Below, piece after piece: positions 46,523 to 55,464 of a stretch of DNA of 64,000 nt. Numbering within the stretch: the stretch's first letter is position 1; each line of letters opens with the position of its first letter. Under the pieces are notes generated by a model. It did not search any database. It was not told the origin of the DNA and was given only the letters and a program-made list of their open reading frames with translations. The stretch comes from Bradyrhizobium sp. S69 (GTDB lineage Bacteria; Pseudomonadota; Alphaproteobacteria; Rhizobiales; Xanthobacteraceae), in assembly GCF_009766005.1 (NCBI RefSeq), contig NZ_LMUK01000024.1, positions 274,441-338,440 of the forward strand, read 5' to 3'. Both the position numbers and the translations under genes were made by a program.

Positions 46523-47707
46523 TCAATGGACGAATTCGAAAAGTCCCGCAGCCCCCATGCCTCCGCCGATGCACATGGTTACCACGCCATATTTTGCCTT
46601 GCGCCGCCGTCCCTCGATCAGGAGGTGGCCGGTCAGCCGCGAACCCGTCATACCATAGGGATGGCCGATTGCGATCGAGCCGCCGTTGACGTTGAGTTTT
46701 TCGGGATCGATGCCGAGCCTGTCGCGGCAATGGATCACCTGGACCGCATAGGCTTCGTTCAGCTCCCACAGATCGATATCGTCGATCTTCAGCCCGTGCC
46801 GTTTCAGAAGCCGCGGTATCGCAACCACCGGTCCGACTCCCATCTCGTCCGGCTCGACACCCGCGGCGACGAAGCCGCGAAAAATGCCCAACGGCTTGAT
46901 GCCCTTTTGCGCCGCGACTTTGTCGCTCATCACCACGCAGGCGGATGCGCCGTCGGACAACTGGCTGGCATTTCCGGCGCTGATGGTCTTGCCCTCGAAC
47001 ACCGGCTTGATGCTGGCAAGTCCTTCGGCCGTGGCATCCGGGCGCGGTCCCTCGTCCTGCGACAGCGTCACCTCTTTGTACGATACTTCCTTGGTCGCCT
47101 TGTCCACCACGGCCATTCTGGTCGTAATGGGCACGATCTCATCCTTGAAGCGGCCGCCTTGCAAGGCGGCGCCGACGCGCCGCTGGCACTCCAGGCTGTA
47201 CTCGTCCTGCCGATCGCGACCGATCTTGTAGCGCTCGGCAACGACCTCGGCGGTCTCCAGCATCGACATGTACATTTCGGACTTCATCGCCATCAGCTCG
47301 TCGTCGACGGCGTGGAACAGATTCATATGTTCGTTCTGCACCAGGCTGATCGATTCGATGCCACCACCGATCGCGATATCGACGCCGTCCAGCATCACCG
47401 ATCGCGCCGCGACCGCAATGGCCTGCAGACCCGAAGCGCATTGCCGGTCGATCGTGGTTCCCGCCACGGTAACAGGCAGTCCCGCGCGGATCGCGCCCTT
47501 GCGGGCGACATTCATCACCATGGTGCCCTGCTGCATCGCGCAGCCCAACACGACGTCCTCGACCTCGTCGGGCGCAATGTTGGCGCGCTTGACCGCCTCC
47601 GCGATCACATGACCCGCCATGGTCGGTCCCTCGGTATTGTTGAGGGCGCCGCGATAGGCCTTGCCGACGGCCGTGCGGGCCGTGGATACGATCACTGCTT
47701 CGATCAT
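46523..47707 (-). CDS. Acetyl-CoA C-acyltransferase (thiolase)
   Basis: A 394-residue thiolase with the acylated Cys90 (DRQCASGLQ), the His349 motif [15 protein letters not shown] and the second active-site Cys379 in [10 protein letters not shown]. It most likely cleaves a 3-ketoacyl-CoA in the catabolic cluster; biosynthetic condensation is less likely in this context. It lies 37 bases after the acyl-CoA dehydrogenase at 47745 on the same strand, so the two are probably co-transcribed with 48898 and 50092. Confidence 0.92.
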   Translation of the reverse strand: MIEAVIVSTARTAVGKAYRGALNNTEGPTMAGHVIAEAVKRANIAPDEVEDVVLGCAMQQGTMVMNVARKGAIRAGLPVTVAGTTIDRQCASGLQAIAVAARSVMLDGVDIAIGGGIESISLVQNEHMNLFHAVDDELMAMKSEMYMSMLETAEVVAERYKIGRDRQDEYSLECQRRVGAALQGGRFKDEIVPITTRMAVVDKATKEVSYKEVTLSQDEGPRPDATAEGLASIKPVFEGKTISAGNASQLSDGASACVVMSDKVAAQKGIKPLGIFRGFVAAGVEPDEMGVGPVVAIPRLLKRHGLKIDDIDLWELNEAYAVQVIHCRDRLGIDPEKLNVNGGSIAIGHPYGMTGSRLTGHLLIEGRRRKAKYGVVTMCIGGGMGAAGLFEFVH

Positions 47708-47744
47708 CTCTCACCTCTGTCCTGTCGTAAACTCACGGGTACGT

Positions 47745-48875
47745 TCAGTTATGCCGCGCATAGCGCAGGACGTGATAGGCGGGATCACCGAACTGGATGT
47801 TGAAGGACGATATCCGCTTGAAATAGTGCCCGACATTGAGCTCGTCGCTCATGCCCATACCGCCATGGAGCTGCACCGCCTGTTCGGCGATGAACTTGGC
47901 GGCGTAGCCGATTTTCGATTTCGCCCCGGAGGCGAGCTTCGAGCCGCCGGGCTCCCGGGTCACGAGGCTCAGGCTGAGATGCTGCATCAGTGAGATGGCT
48001 TCCTGATGCGCGATGAACATGTCGACCATCCGGTGTTGCAGCACCTGAAAGCTGCCAAGCGCCGCCCCGAACTGTTTCCTGGTCTTGGCGTATTCCAAGG
48101 TCACCGCATTCAATTCCGCCATGGCGCCGACCGCTTCGGCGCAGAGTGCGGCGATGGCGATATCCCGGCATTGCTCCAGCGCGAACACGCCGTTGCCTTC
48201 GGTCCCAAGTAGCGCGCCGGCACCGACCTTGACGTCGCGCAGCCTGATTTCGGCAGCGCTGCGACCGTCGATAGTCCTAAAATTCTGCAGGTCGAGATTG
48301 GCGGTGCGGCGGTCGACGATGAACAGGCTCACCCCGTCACGATCGCTGCGGTCGCCCGATGTGCGCGCCGAGACAATCAGCCAGTCCGACCAGGGAGCGC
48401 CGATCACGGCGGCCTTTTCGCCGTTCAGGATATAGCCGCTGCCGTCTTGTTTTGCGGTCACGGTCACGTTGTTGAGGTCGTATCGCGACCCCTTCTCGCT
48501 CCATGCCAGCGCCCAGATCGAATCTCCCGCGATGATGTCCGGAATGAATTGCTGCTTCTGGTCGTCGGACCCGAAATGTTCGATCAGGCTGCCGCAGAGC
48601 ACCACGGTCTCGACAAACGGTTCGACCACCAGATGACGACCGAATTCCTGCATCACGATCATCGTCGCCAGTGGGCCGCCGCCCAAGCCGCCCGCGTCCT
48701 CGGAAAACGGCGCTGCCAGCAATCCCAGTTCGGCAAATGAATTCCAGTGTTTGCGGCTCCAGCCTTGTTCGGTCGCGACGATCTTGCGGCGCGCATCGAA
48801 GCCATACTGATCGCGCAATAGACGCTGGACGCTCGCGCGCAGCAGTTCCTGCTCTTCGGTCAATTGAATGTCCAT
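47745..48875 (-). CDS. Acyl-CoA dehydrogenase family protein, subunit 1 of a probable pair
   Basis: A 376-residue ACAD-fold protein. MDIQLTEEQELLRASVQRLLRDQYGFDARR at the start, LAWSEKGSRYDLNN in place of the usual TEP(D)AGSD loop, and QLHGGMGMSDELNVGHYFKRIS near the end. The C-terminus lacks the YEGT-type catalytic Glu motif. It ends 22 bases from the stop of the next dehydrogenase upstream. Such paired genes often encode alpha2beta2 dehydrogenases, as in bacterial steroid side-chain and ring degradation. The substrate is unknown. Confidence 0.88.
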   Translation of the reverse strand: MDIQLTEEQELLRASVQRLLRDQYGFDARRKIVATEQGWSRKHWNSFAELGLLAAPFSEDAGGLGGGPLATMIVMQEFGRHLVVEPFVETVVLCGSLIEHFGSDDQKQQFIPDIIAGDSIWALAWSEKGSRYDLNNVTVTAKQDGSGYILNGEKAAVIGAPWSDWLIVSARTSGDRSDRDGVSLFIVDRRTANLDLQNFRTIDGRSAAEIRLRDVKVGAGALLGTEGNGVFALEQCRDIAIAALCAEAVGAMAELNAVTLEYAKTRKQFGAALGSFQVLQHRMVDMFIAHQEAISLMQHLSLSLVTREPGGSKLASGAKSKIGYAAKFIAEQAVQLHGGMGMSDELNVGHYFKRISSFNIQFGDPAYHVLRYARHN

Positions 48876-48897
48876 TCGCCCTCTCTTACGCGCCGGA

Positions 48898-50079
48898 TCA
48901 CAGACCCAGAACCGCTTTCGCGATGATGTTGCGCTGTATCTCGTTCGAGCCGCCATAGATGCTGAGCTTGCGCGAGTTCAGATAGCGCTCGGATGCGGTG
49001 TGCCCGTATTCCGGCCCCGGCATGAAATGGTTGCCGCTCACGGGGTGCTCGCGGATCGCAAGACCGTAATTTCCGATCGCCCGGTGCGTGAGCTCGGTGA
49101 TTTCCTGGAATATTTCGGTGCCCCTGATCTTGAACAAAGACGCCGCCGCGCCGGGGTCTATGCCGCGCGACATCTGCGCCACCACCCGAAGTTCGGTGGC
49201 CTCAAGTGCCAGAACATCGAGTTCGATGCGCGCGATCTCCTTGATGAATTCGAGATGCGCAGGGTCTTCCGTGGGGATTTCGGCCTCAACGATCTTGCGC
49301 AGGCTGTTCAGGGCGCGGATCGAGCGGCCGATCCCGGCCATGCTGGTACGTTCGTTGCCCAGCAGGAACTTGGCATAGGTCCAGCCTTTGTTTTCCTCGC
49401 CGATCAGGTTTTCGGCCGGGACCCGGACATTTTCAAGAAATACGTCGTTCACCTCGTGGGAGCCATCGATCGTAATGATCGGCCGCACCGAGACGCCCGG
49501 CGATTTCATGTCGATCAAGAGGAACGATATTCCGCTCTGGGGTTTTGCCGCGGCATCGGTGCGCACGAGACAAAATATCCAGTCGGCGTGTTGGGCCAGC
49601 GTGGTCCAGGTCTTGTGACCATTGACGATATAGTGGTCGCCCTCGCGCACCGCCTTGGTGCGGACCGACGCCAAATCGGAGCCGGAGCCCGGCTCGGAAT
49701 AGCCCTGGCACCACCAGTCCTGGCCGGAAAGGATGCGCGGCAGGAATTTTTGCTTCTGCGCCTCGTTGCCGAAGGTGTAGATCACGGGCCCCACCATGGT
49801 GACGCTGAAGGCCAGCGGCGGCAGCGTTCCGGCGCGGGAGGTCTCCTGTTCGAACAGGAAGCGCTGGGTGATCGACCAGCCCGGGCCGCCATATTGCTTC
49901 GGCCACAGCGGCGCGATCCAGCCCTTGTCGTAAAGGATCCGATGCCACAGCAGCATCTGCTCCTTGGAGAGGTCGGTCTCCGGGTTTGGAACGCGCATTT
50001 CCGCCGGGTAATTTTCCGCGATAAATACGCGCACCTCGTCCCGAAACCCGGCATCTTCGCTGGAAAGCTGCAGCTCCAT
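48898..50079 (-). CDS. Acyl-CoA dehydrogenase family protein, subunit 2 of a probable pair
   Basis: A 393-residue ACAD protein. PLWPKQYGGPGWSITQRFLFEQE, QGYSEPGSGSDLASVRTKAV (FAD loop), FLLIDMKSPGVSVRPI, and the C-terminal IYGGSNEIQRNIIAKAVLGL. The C-terminal catalytic Glu position is Gly, so the base may lie elsewhere or in the partner chain. It has conserved dehydrogenase length. It is located 12 bases downstream of the SDR at 50092 and 22 bases upstream of the other dehydrogenase. Confidence 0.9.
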   Translation of the reverse strand: MELQLSSEDAGFRDEVRVFIAENYPAEMRVPNPETDLSKEQMLLWHRILYDKGWIAPLWPKQYGGPGWSITQRFLFEQETSRAGTLPPLAFSVTMVGPVIYTFGNEAQKQKFLPRILSGQDWWCQGYSEPGSGSDLASVRTKAVREGDHYIVNGHKTWTTLAQHADWIFCLVRTDAAAKPQSGISFLLIDMKSPGVSVRPIITIDGSHEVNDVFLENVRVPAENLIGEENKGWTYAKFLLGNERTSMAGIGRSIRALNSLRKIVEAEIPTEDPAHLEFIKEIARIELDVLALEATELRVVAQMSRGIDPGAAASLFKIRGTEIFQEITELTHRAIGNYGLAIREHPVSGNHFMPGPEYGHTASERYLNSRKLSIYGGSNEIQRNIIAKAVLGL

Positions 50080-50091
50080 GGCGGATTCCCG

Positions 50092-50829
50092 TCACCAGTT
50101 CTCGCCGAACGGGCGAATTTCCAGTTCGAACGTCCAGGCGCTCTTCGGCTGCTGATAGAGCAGCCAATAGGACTCGGCGACCGACGATGGCGGCATCAGC
50201 AGATCCGGATTGTCGAGCGCATTGGGTCCCAGGGCTTCGACCCGGCGCTGCCGCACCCATTCGGTGTCGACACCGGAATCGATGATCAGATGCGCGACAT
50301 GGATGTTTTTCGGACCAAGCTCGCGCGCGGTCGCCTGCGCCACCGCCCGCAAGCCGAACTTGGCGCTGGCAAACGCCGCGTAGCCGGTACCGCCACGCAG
50401 GCTCGCGGTCGCGCCGGTGAAGAAGATATTGCCGCCGCCACGAGCCAGCATCAACTTCGCCGCCTCGCGGCTCGCCAGGAAGCCAGAATAGCAGGCCATC
50501 TCCCAGACCTTTCGGAACACCCGTTCGGTGGTATCCAGGATCGGGAAGTTGACGTTGGCGCCGATGTTGAAGATGCAGACCTCGAGCGGCGCATGCTTGT
50601 CGGCATCGCCCAGGAAAGAGACGATCTCCTCTTCCTTGCGCGCATCCAGCGAACGCGCGTGGATTTCGCCGCCGGCGGCTTCGATCGACTTCACCAGCGG
50701 GTCCAGCTTGGCGCCATTGCGGCGGCCCGCGAACACCGTGAACCCCTCGGAGGCGAACTTCTTTGCGATCTCGCCGCCGATAAAGTCGCCGGCGCCGATC
50801 ACGGCCACGGTCGCGTTTCTCTTCTGCAC
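50092..50829 (-). CDS. SDR family protein lacking the YxxxK tyrosine
   Basis: A 245-residue Rossmann protein. The cofactor loop is IGAGDFIGG, the Ser region is FTGATASLRGGTG, and the position of YxxxK reads FASAK (Phe153, Lys157). Tyr150 stands nearby. It is closely related to the protein at 51132, which has the same FASAK. The start is GTG with AGGAGACGC before it. It heads the minus-strand operon with the two dehydrogenases and the thiolase. Two dyads (50961, 51100) lie in its upstream region. Confidence 0.85.
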   Translation of the reverse strand: MQKRNATVAVIGAGDFIGGEIAKKFASEGFTVFAGRRNGAKLDPLVKSIEAAGGEIHARSLDARKEEEIVSFLGDADKHAPLEVCIFNIGANVNFPILDTTERVFRKVWEMACYSGFLASREAAKLMLARGGGNIFFTGATASLRGGTGYAAFASAKFGLRAVAQATARELGPKNIHVAHLIIDSGVDTEWVRQRRVEALGPNALDNPDLLMPPSSVAESYWLLYQQPKSAWTFELEIRPFGENW

Positions 50830-50960
50830 GCGCGTCTCCTCATCCTCTGAATGCGGGATCGGCGGCCCATACGGCCGGCACCGTCCTGCTTGTTATCCGT
50901 CAGTCTTGTTGTCCGTGATGCCCCCCGGAAGACCGGGTGCATCGACGGATCGAATTAAAC

Positions 50961-50975
50961 GTTCTTTTTTAGAAC
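50961..50975. promoter_or_regulatory. Cluster operator candidate 1 (GTTCT-N5-AGAAC)
   Basis: A perfect 5-bp-arm dyad with spacer TTTTT, 132 bases upstream of the SDR/dehydrogenase operon start. Followed by TCGTCAA, exactly as at 58594-58608. Probable binding site of the HxlR-family regulator encoded at 54935. Confidence 0.7.
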
Positions 50976-51099
50976 TCGTCAATCGGGATCGTTGCATCGG
51001 CATGGAGGAGATTTTCTCATGCCATGCATGACACAGCGTCTTGAGGGATTTTCGACAAGAAACCGATTTACAATCAAAGCGCCGGGGCTTAATCATAAC

Positions 51100-51114
51100 G
51101 TTCTAAATAAGAAC
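51100..51114. promoter_or_regulatory. Cluster operator candidate 2 (GTTCT-N5-AGAAC)
   Basis: A perfect dyad with spacer AAATA, ending 17 bases before the ATG of the SDR gene at 51132. It must overlap the transcription start or leader, so a bound protein would block transcription. It shares the consensus of the other four sites. Confidence 0.7.
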
Positions 51115-51131
51115 TTATAGGGAAGATTCAG

Positions 51132-51872
51132 ATGGAAGCGCAGAAGGTGGCTATGCTGGTGGGCGCCGGCGACGCGATCGGCGCCGCGGTGGCGCGACGT
51201 TTTGCCAAGGGCGGCTACACCGTTTGTATTGGCAGGCGCGATGGCGCCAAGTCGCAGGGGCTCGTCGACGAGCTTACGTCGGCCGGCCACAAGATCCATG
51301 CCTTCAGCGTGGACGCCCGGCAGGAATCCGAGGTCCAGGAGCTCTTTGCCAAGGTCGAGAAGGAGATCGGGCCGATCGAGGTGTGCCTCTTCAACGCCGG
51401 CTCGAACGTCAACAAGCCGCTGATCGAGACCACCGAGAAACTGTTCTTCAAGGCCTGGGAGCTGGCGTGCTATGCGGGATTCCTGGTCGGACGCGAGGCG
51501 GCCCGGGTGATGACGGCGCGGGGCCACGGCACCATCCTGTTCACTGGTGCCACCGCGAGCCTGCGCGGCGGCAAGGGCTTTGCGGCATTTGCTTCCGCAA
51601 AATTCGGGTTGCGCGCGGTCGCCCAGGCCATGGCCCGCGAGTTGGGGCCAAAGAACATTCACGTCGTGCACCTGATCATCGACGCCGGCGTCGACAGCCC
51701 GGCGATCCACGCCCGCATGAAAGCGGCGAGCGGCGTCGAGGCCAGGGATATCGCGCCGGACAGCCTGACCAAGACGGATTCGATCGCGGAGGCCTATTGG
51801 TTCGCGCACCAGCAAGCCAAGGACGGCTGGACCCACGAACTCGACCTGCGCCCCGCCGGGGAGAAATGGTGA
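51132..51872 (+). CDS. SDR family protein, paralogue of 50092, FxxxK type
   Basis: A 246-residue Rossmann protein. The cofactor loop is VGAGDAIGA, FTGATASLRGGKGF precedes FASAK with Phe153/Lys157, and the YxxxK tyrosine is absent. About half of the residues match the divergent paralogue at 50092, by eye. AGGGAAG precedes the ATG. It shares a one-base gap with the GST gene. Together with the dyad at 51100 it is clearly a separately controlled unit. Confidence 0.87.
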   Translation: MEAQKVAMLVGAGDAIGAAVARRFAKGGYTVCIGRRDGAKSQGLVDELTSAGHKIHAFSVDARQESEVQELFAKVEKEIGPIEVCLFNAGSNVNKPLIETTEKLFFKAWELACYAGFLVGREAARVMTARGHGTILFTGATASLRGGKGFAAFASAKFGLRAVAQAMARELGPKNIHVVHLIIDAGVDSPAIHARMKAASGVEARDIAPDSLTKTDSIAEAYWFAHQQAKDGWTHELDLRPAGEKW

Positions 51873-51873
51873 G

Positions 51874-52551
51874 ATGACTGGCACACCGGATCTCACTTTA
51901 TGGGGCGTCGGCACCAGCCGCACGGTGCGTCCGCATTGGGCCATGTTCGAACTCGGCCTGCCCTACAAGGTCAAACCGATCGGCCCCCGCACCGGCGAGA
52001 CCAAGACCGAGGAATACACCGCGCTTAATCCGCGCCAGAAGGTGCCGCTGTTGCAGGACGGCGATTTCTGCATCGGCGAAAGTGCGGCGATCGTGGCCTA
52101 TCTGTCGAGCACCTATTCAAGCCCGGATCGCGCGCTGATACCGACGGCGCAACGCGACTATGCGGCCTGGCTCGAATGGTGCTTCTTCATCGTCACCGAA
52201 CTCGACTCCACCAGCCTGTACGTGATGCGGCGGCACAGCGCCAACGCGCTCGGACCGATCTATGGCATCGCGCCGGAAGTCGTCGCCAAGGCCGGCGAAT
52301 ATTTCCGGGAGCAATTGCGGCACGTCGAAAAAGCCTTGCGCGATGATCGGACCTATTTGATGGGCGATCATTTCACCAGCGCGGATATCCTGCTCACGAC
52401 CTGTCTCGATTGGGCGATCGCCTACGGCGTCGGAATCTGTGACGTCGCGCAGCCTTATCTCGAACGCATCCACCAGCGCGAAGCCTATCAACGCGGAACC
52501 GCAGCGAACGTGCCGCTTGCGCCGATCGTGCCGGTGCAAGCCAAGGTTTGA
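51874..52551 (+). CDS. Glutathione S-transferase family protein
   Basis: A 225-residue GST. The N-terminal thioredoxin-fold domain (LTLWGVGTSRTVRPHWAMFELGLPYKV) has Ser/Thr at the glutathione-activating region (GTSRT). KVPLLQDGDFCIGESAAIVAYLSSTY binds the gamma-glutamyl part. The helical C-terminal domain has GDHFTSADILLTTCLDWA. It starts one base after the SDR stop. A glutathione step in the pathway is suggested, also by the DsbA-like isomerase gene at 54065. Confidence 0.88.
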   Translation: MTGTPDLTLWGVGTSRTVRPHWAMFELGLPYKVKPIGPRTGETKTEEYTALNPRQKVPLLQDGDFCIGESAAIVAYLSSTYSSPDRALIPTAQRDYAAWLEWCFFIVTELDSTSLYVMRRHSANALGPIYGIAPEVVAKAGEYFREQLRHVEKALRDDRTYLMGDHFTSADILLTTCLDWAIAYGVGICDVAQPYLERIHQREAYQRGTAANVPLAPIVPVQAKV

Positions 52552-52606
52552 GATTTAAGGCTTGGGATTTTCGGATAGTCTTGATTGTTGATTGAATCGG
52601 CCGGCA

Positions 52607-52771
52607 TTTCCCTTCGCCTCTCCCTTGGGAGAGGTCGATTTGCTCCCGGCGATGCGAAGCATCGTCCGGTGCAAATCGGGTGAGGGGTTACGGTCTATCG
52701 AGAGCGCAAGAGCCCTCACCCGGATTGCTTCGCAATCCGACCTCTCCCCGACGGGGAGAGGTGAAGGGAAA
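52607..52771. repeat. Inverted-repeat element, CTCTCCC/GGGAGAGGT family, copy A
   Basis: It runs TTCCCTTCGCCTCTCCC to GGGGAGAGGTGAAGGGAAA and contains GCTCCCGGCGATGCGAAGC and GCAAATCGGGTGAGGG. A related copy with the same inner block lies at 59603-59763. It occupies the gap between convergent genes. Confidence 0.82.
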
Positions 52772-52805
52772 CCGCGGCGAGCCTATTTAACTGAACTCAA
52801 CCCGC

Positions 52806-54005
52806 CTAGCCCGCCAGCCGGACTGCCTTGTCGCTCACCATCTTGTCGATGGAACGCTCATCATAGCCGAGCTGGGCCAGCACCTCGCGGGAGTGCTCGC
52901 CGATCCGCGGCGCCGGGCCGCCGATCGCGGATTCGTTGAGCTCAAAGCGCGCGGCGGGCTTTGGCTGGCGCACCCGTCCGACGGTCGGCTGGTCGAATTC
53001 GGTGATGATGCCGCGCGCCACCACCTGTTCGTTATGGATGATCTCGCCGCGACGCAGGATCGGCGCACACGGCACGTCCGCGGCATCCAGTCTCTCGAGC
53101 CACTCCGCGGTCGAATGCTGGGCGATATATTCCTGCATCTTGTGGATGCGCGCGGTGGCATTGACGCTGCGGGCGCCCGGCGTGGCAAAACGCGGATCAT
53201 TGGCCAGTTCGGGATCGCGCGTCGCCTTGCAGAACCCCTGCCACTCCGAGTCCGAAATCGTTCCGGCCGTGATGTAGCCGTCGGTGGTCTTGAACACCAG
53301 ATCGGGCCTGTCGTTCGGATCGCCCGCCGCAGCCTCGGCGCCGACCACGGTATATTGTGACATGCCTTCCGGCCACAGATACGAGATCATCACATCGAGC
53401 ATCGCGACCTTGATGTGATCGCCCTTGCCGGTTTTCTCGCGCGCATAGAGTGCCGCGGCCACCGCCTGCGCCGTCATCACCGCGGTGGTCTTGTCGCAGA
53501 CGATGGTGCGGATCATCTGCGGGCGGTTGGTCACCGGCTGCGACTGGATATCCGCAAAACCCGACAGCCCCTGAATGATCGGGTCATAGACTCGCTTCTT
53601 GACGTAGGGGCCGGTCTCGCCGACGCCGCTGATCGACACATAAATCAGGCGCGGATGCCGCTGCCGCAATTCATCGGCCCCGAGACCGAGGCGCTCCATG
53701 GTGCCGGGACGGAAATTCTGCACCAGCACATCGGCTTGCGCGACCAGCTTGGCCAGCACCTCGCGGCCGGCCTCGCTCTTGACGTCGATCGACAGCGAGC
53801 GCTTGCCGCGATTCGACGAGATGAACAGCGCGGAGAATTCGCCGTTCTTGTCGATGCTGGCGCGGCTGCGGCGGGTGATATCGCCACCGATCGGCTCGAT
53901 CTTGATGACGTCGGCGCCCTGGTCCGCCAGGAACATGGTCGCGAATGGACCCGAGACGACGCCGGTGAGGTCGAGGACGCGAACGCCGTTGAGTGGACCG
54001 GGCAT
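52806..54005 (-). CDS. CaiB/BaiF (class III) CoA transferase
   Basis: A 399-residue CoA transferase. GVRVLDLTGVVSGPFATMFLADQGADVIKIE at the start, SSNRGKRSLSIDVKSEAG, LVQNFRPGTMERLGLG, and the region FADIQSQPVTNRPQ where the catalytic Asp is expected. It moves CoA between acids (formate, oxalate, succinate, carnitine or mesaconate in known members). It is 59 bases downstream of the DsbA-like gene. It could activate the pathway substrate without ATP. Confidence 0.92.
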   Translation of the reverse strand: MPGPLNGVRVLDLTGVVSGPFATMFLADQGADVIKIEPIGGDITRRSRASIDKNGEFSALFISSNRGKRSLSIDVKSEAGREVLAKLVAQADVLVQNFRPGTMERLGLGADELRQRHPRLIYVSISGVGETGPYVKKRVYDPIIQGLSGFADIQSQPVTNRPQMIRTIVCDKTTAVMTAQAVAAALYAREKTGKGDHIKVAMLDVMISYLWPEGMSQYTVVGAEAAAGDPNDRPDLVFKTTDGYITAGTISDSEWQGFCKATRDPELANDPRFATPGARSVNATARIHKMQEYIAQHSTAEWLERLDAADVPCAPILRRGEIIHNEQVVARGIITEFDQPTVGRVRQPKPAARFELNESAIGGPAPRIGEHSREVLAQLGYDERSIDKMVSDKAVRLAG

Positions 54006-54064
54006 GAACTTCTCCCTTGATCTTGTTCTGTTACGACGCGAAGTGCCGCGGCGGAAATCGCCGC

Positions 54065-54700
54065 TCAGCCCACCTTCGCCAGCCGGCTTTTCTGCTCGAC
54101 GATCGCTTCTTCAACGTCGCGCAACTGATCCTTGCCGAAAAACATCTCCTCGCCAACGAAGAAAGTCGGCGAGCCGAACGCGCCCCTGGCCACCGCATGG
54201 TTGGTCAGCTCGATCAGGCGCTTCTTGACGTCGTCCTGCTGGGCCCGCGCGATCAGGCGGTCGATATCGATGCCGGAGGATTTGAAGGCTTCCCGGAACA
54301 CTTCCAGGTCGTCCATCTTCTTCGGTTCCGCCCACATGTGGTGATAGGCGGCACGAAAATACGGCTCGAACAGGCCTTCGAATTGGGCCGCGACCGCGCC
54401 GCGCATCAGCATCAAGGTGTTGACCGGGAAGAACGGATTTTGCTGGAATTTTGTAATGTTGTGCCGACGCAGGAAACGTTGCGTCTCCAGCGCCTGGTAT
54501 TCCGGCTTGTTCTTGATGCCGCGCAGCGAGTCGTTCGGCGACATGTTGCCGGTCGCCTTGTAGATCCCGCCGAGCAGAACCGGCACATAGTCGAACGTGA
54601 CGCCGGTCCGGCGTTCGATGGCGGGGATGACGAACTCGGCCAGATAGGCATTCGGGCTGCCGAAGTCGAACTGAAATTCAACCTTCAGGGGACTTGCCAC
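54065..54700 (-). CDS. 2-hydroxychromene-2-carboxylate isomerase / DsbA-family (GST kappa-like) protein
   Basis: A 211-residue DsbA-fold protein. FQFDFGSPNAYLAEFVIPAIERRTGV (Ser in the active loop instead of CxxC) and GAFGSPTFFVGEEMFFGKDQL are typical of HCCA isomerases and kappa-class GSTs. These use glutathione to isomerise chromene-type intermediates. The GTG at 54700 with GAGGAGAGG before it is preferred to the longer frame to 54808, which would cross the dyad at 54782-54796. It lies next to the CoA transferase. Confidence 0.87.
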   Translation of the reverse strand: MASPLKVEFQFDFGSPNAYLAEFVIPAIERRTGVTFDYVPVLLGGIYKATGNMSPNDSLRGIKNKPEYQALETQRFLRRHNITKFQQNPFFPVNTLMLMRGAVAAQFEGLFEPYFRAAYHHMWAEPKKMDDLEVFREAFKSSGIDIDRLIARAQQDDVKKRLIELTNHAVARGAFGSPTFFVGEEMFFGKDQLRDVEEAIVEQKSRLAKVG

Positions 54701-54781
54701 CGGCCTCTCCTCGCGTAAATGCGTCAACCAGCCGGCGCCAAAATCAAAGCGAACGATCGGCCCGACCGTCGTTTTCTTATA

Positions 54782-54796
54782 GTTCCAAAAATGAAC
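54782..54796. promoter_or_regulatory. Cluster operator candidate 3 (GTTCC-N5-TGAAC)
   Basis: The outer GTTC/GAAC is perfect and the fifth positions differ (C and T). Spacer AAAAA. It lies 82 bases upstream of the isomerase gene and about 139 bases upstream of the HxlR gene, so it could serve both, including autoregulation. TGTCAA follows, similar to sites 1 and 5. Confidence 0.65.
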
Positions 54797-54934
54797 TGTC
54801 AATTCCATTAATGCAGATCAGCCAGTATATTCAACCGATTCACGCTGGGGTGGTTGCTTCACCCTTAGTACCTATTTAGAATTTGGATGTGGTTTTGGAG
54901 CTCGCGCCCGAAACGCGGAATTTTGGAGACGGCA

Positions 54935-55444
54935 ATGAAGTGGGATGCCCTGGAGGAAGAGCCGTGCTCGGTGGCGCGGACGATCGGCGTCATCGGCGAC
55001 CGCTGGACGCTTCTGATCCTGCGTGAGTGCTTTCTGCGGACCCGGCGCTTTGAAGGATTTCAATCGGCGCTCGGCATCACCCGTCATTTGCTCGCCGAAC
55101 GGCTGAAGAAGCTGGTCAGGACGGGCATCCTGCGCCGCATTCCCTACCAGGAATCACCGAAACGACACGAATATATCCTGACCCAGAAGGGGCTCGATCT
55201 CTATCCCATCATGATGGCCATCGTGCATTGGGGCGACACCCATATGGTCGACGAGCGCGGCCGGCCGCTGCTGCATGAGCATCGCAAATGCGGCAAGCTG
55301 TTCGATCCGGTGATGGTGTGCTCCGAATGCAACGAACCACTGTCGGCGAAGGAAGTCACCACCCGTCCCGGCCCCGGCGCGCGTCCCGCTGCGGCGAAGA
55401 AATCCGCCGAGCCCGCCGTGAAATCGCGAACGCACGCGGCGTAG
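54935..55444 (+). CDS. HxlR-family transcriptional regulator
   Basis: A 169-residue winged-helix protein. The N-terminal Cys11 (EEEPCSVARTIGVIGDRWTLLILREC) is at the conserved redox-Cys place of YodB/HypR-type HxlR proteins. RFEGFQSALGITRHLLAERLKKLVRTGIL is the HTH and LTQKGLDLYPIMMAIVHWGD the wing end. The C-terminus adds Cys119, Cys129 and Cys132 (CGKLFDPVMVCSEC), a likely metal or ligand site, then a basic Ala-rich tail. It is the only regulator gene in the catabolic cluster, and five related dyads occur around its genes. The ATG at 54935 is chosen because family start MKWDAL fits. Confidence 0.9.
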   Translation: MKWDALEEEPCSVARTIGVIGDRWTLLILRECFLRTRRFEGFQSALGITRHLLAERLKKLVRTGILRRIPYQESPKRHEYILTQKGLDLYPIMMAIVHWGDTHMVDERGRPLLHEHRKCGKLFDPVMVCSECNEPLSAKEVTTRPGPGARPAAAKKSAEPAVKSRTHAA

Positions 55445-55464
55445 TGGCCGATCACCAACTGAGC

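Noticed and set aside
48868..50850. 660-codon + frame over the dehydrogenase and SDR genes
   Set aside because: Antisense shadow; the three minus-strand genes have clear family motifs and ribosome binding sites.
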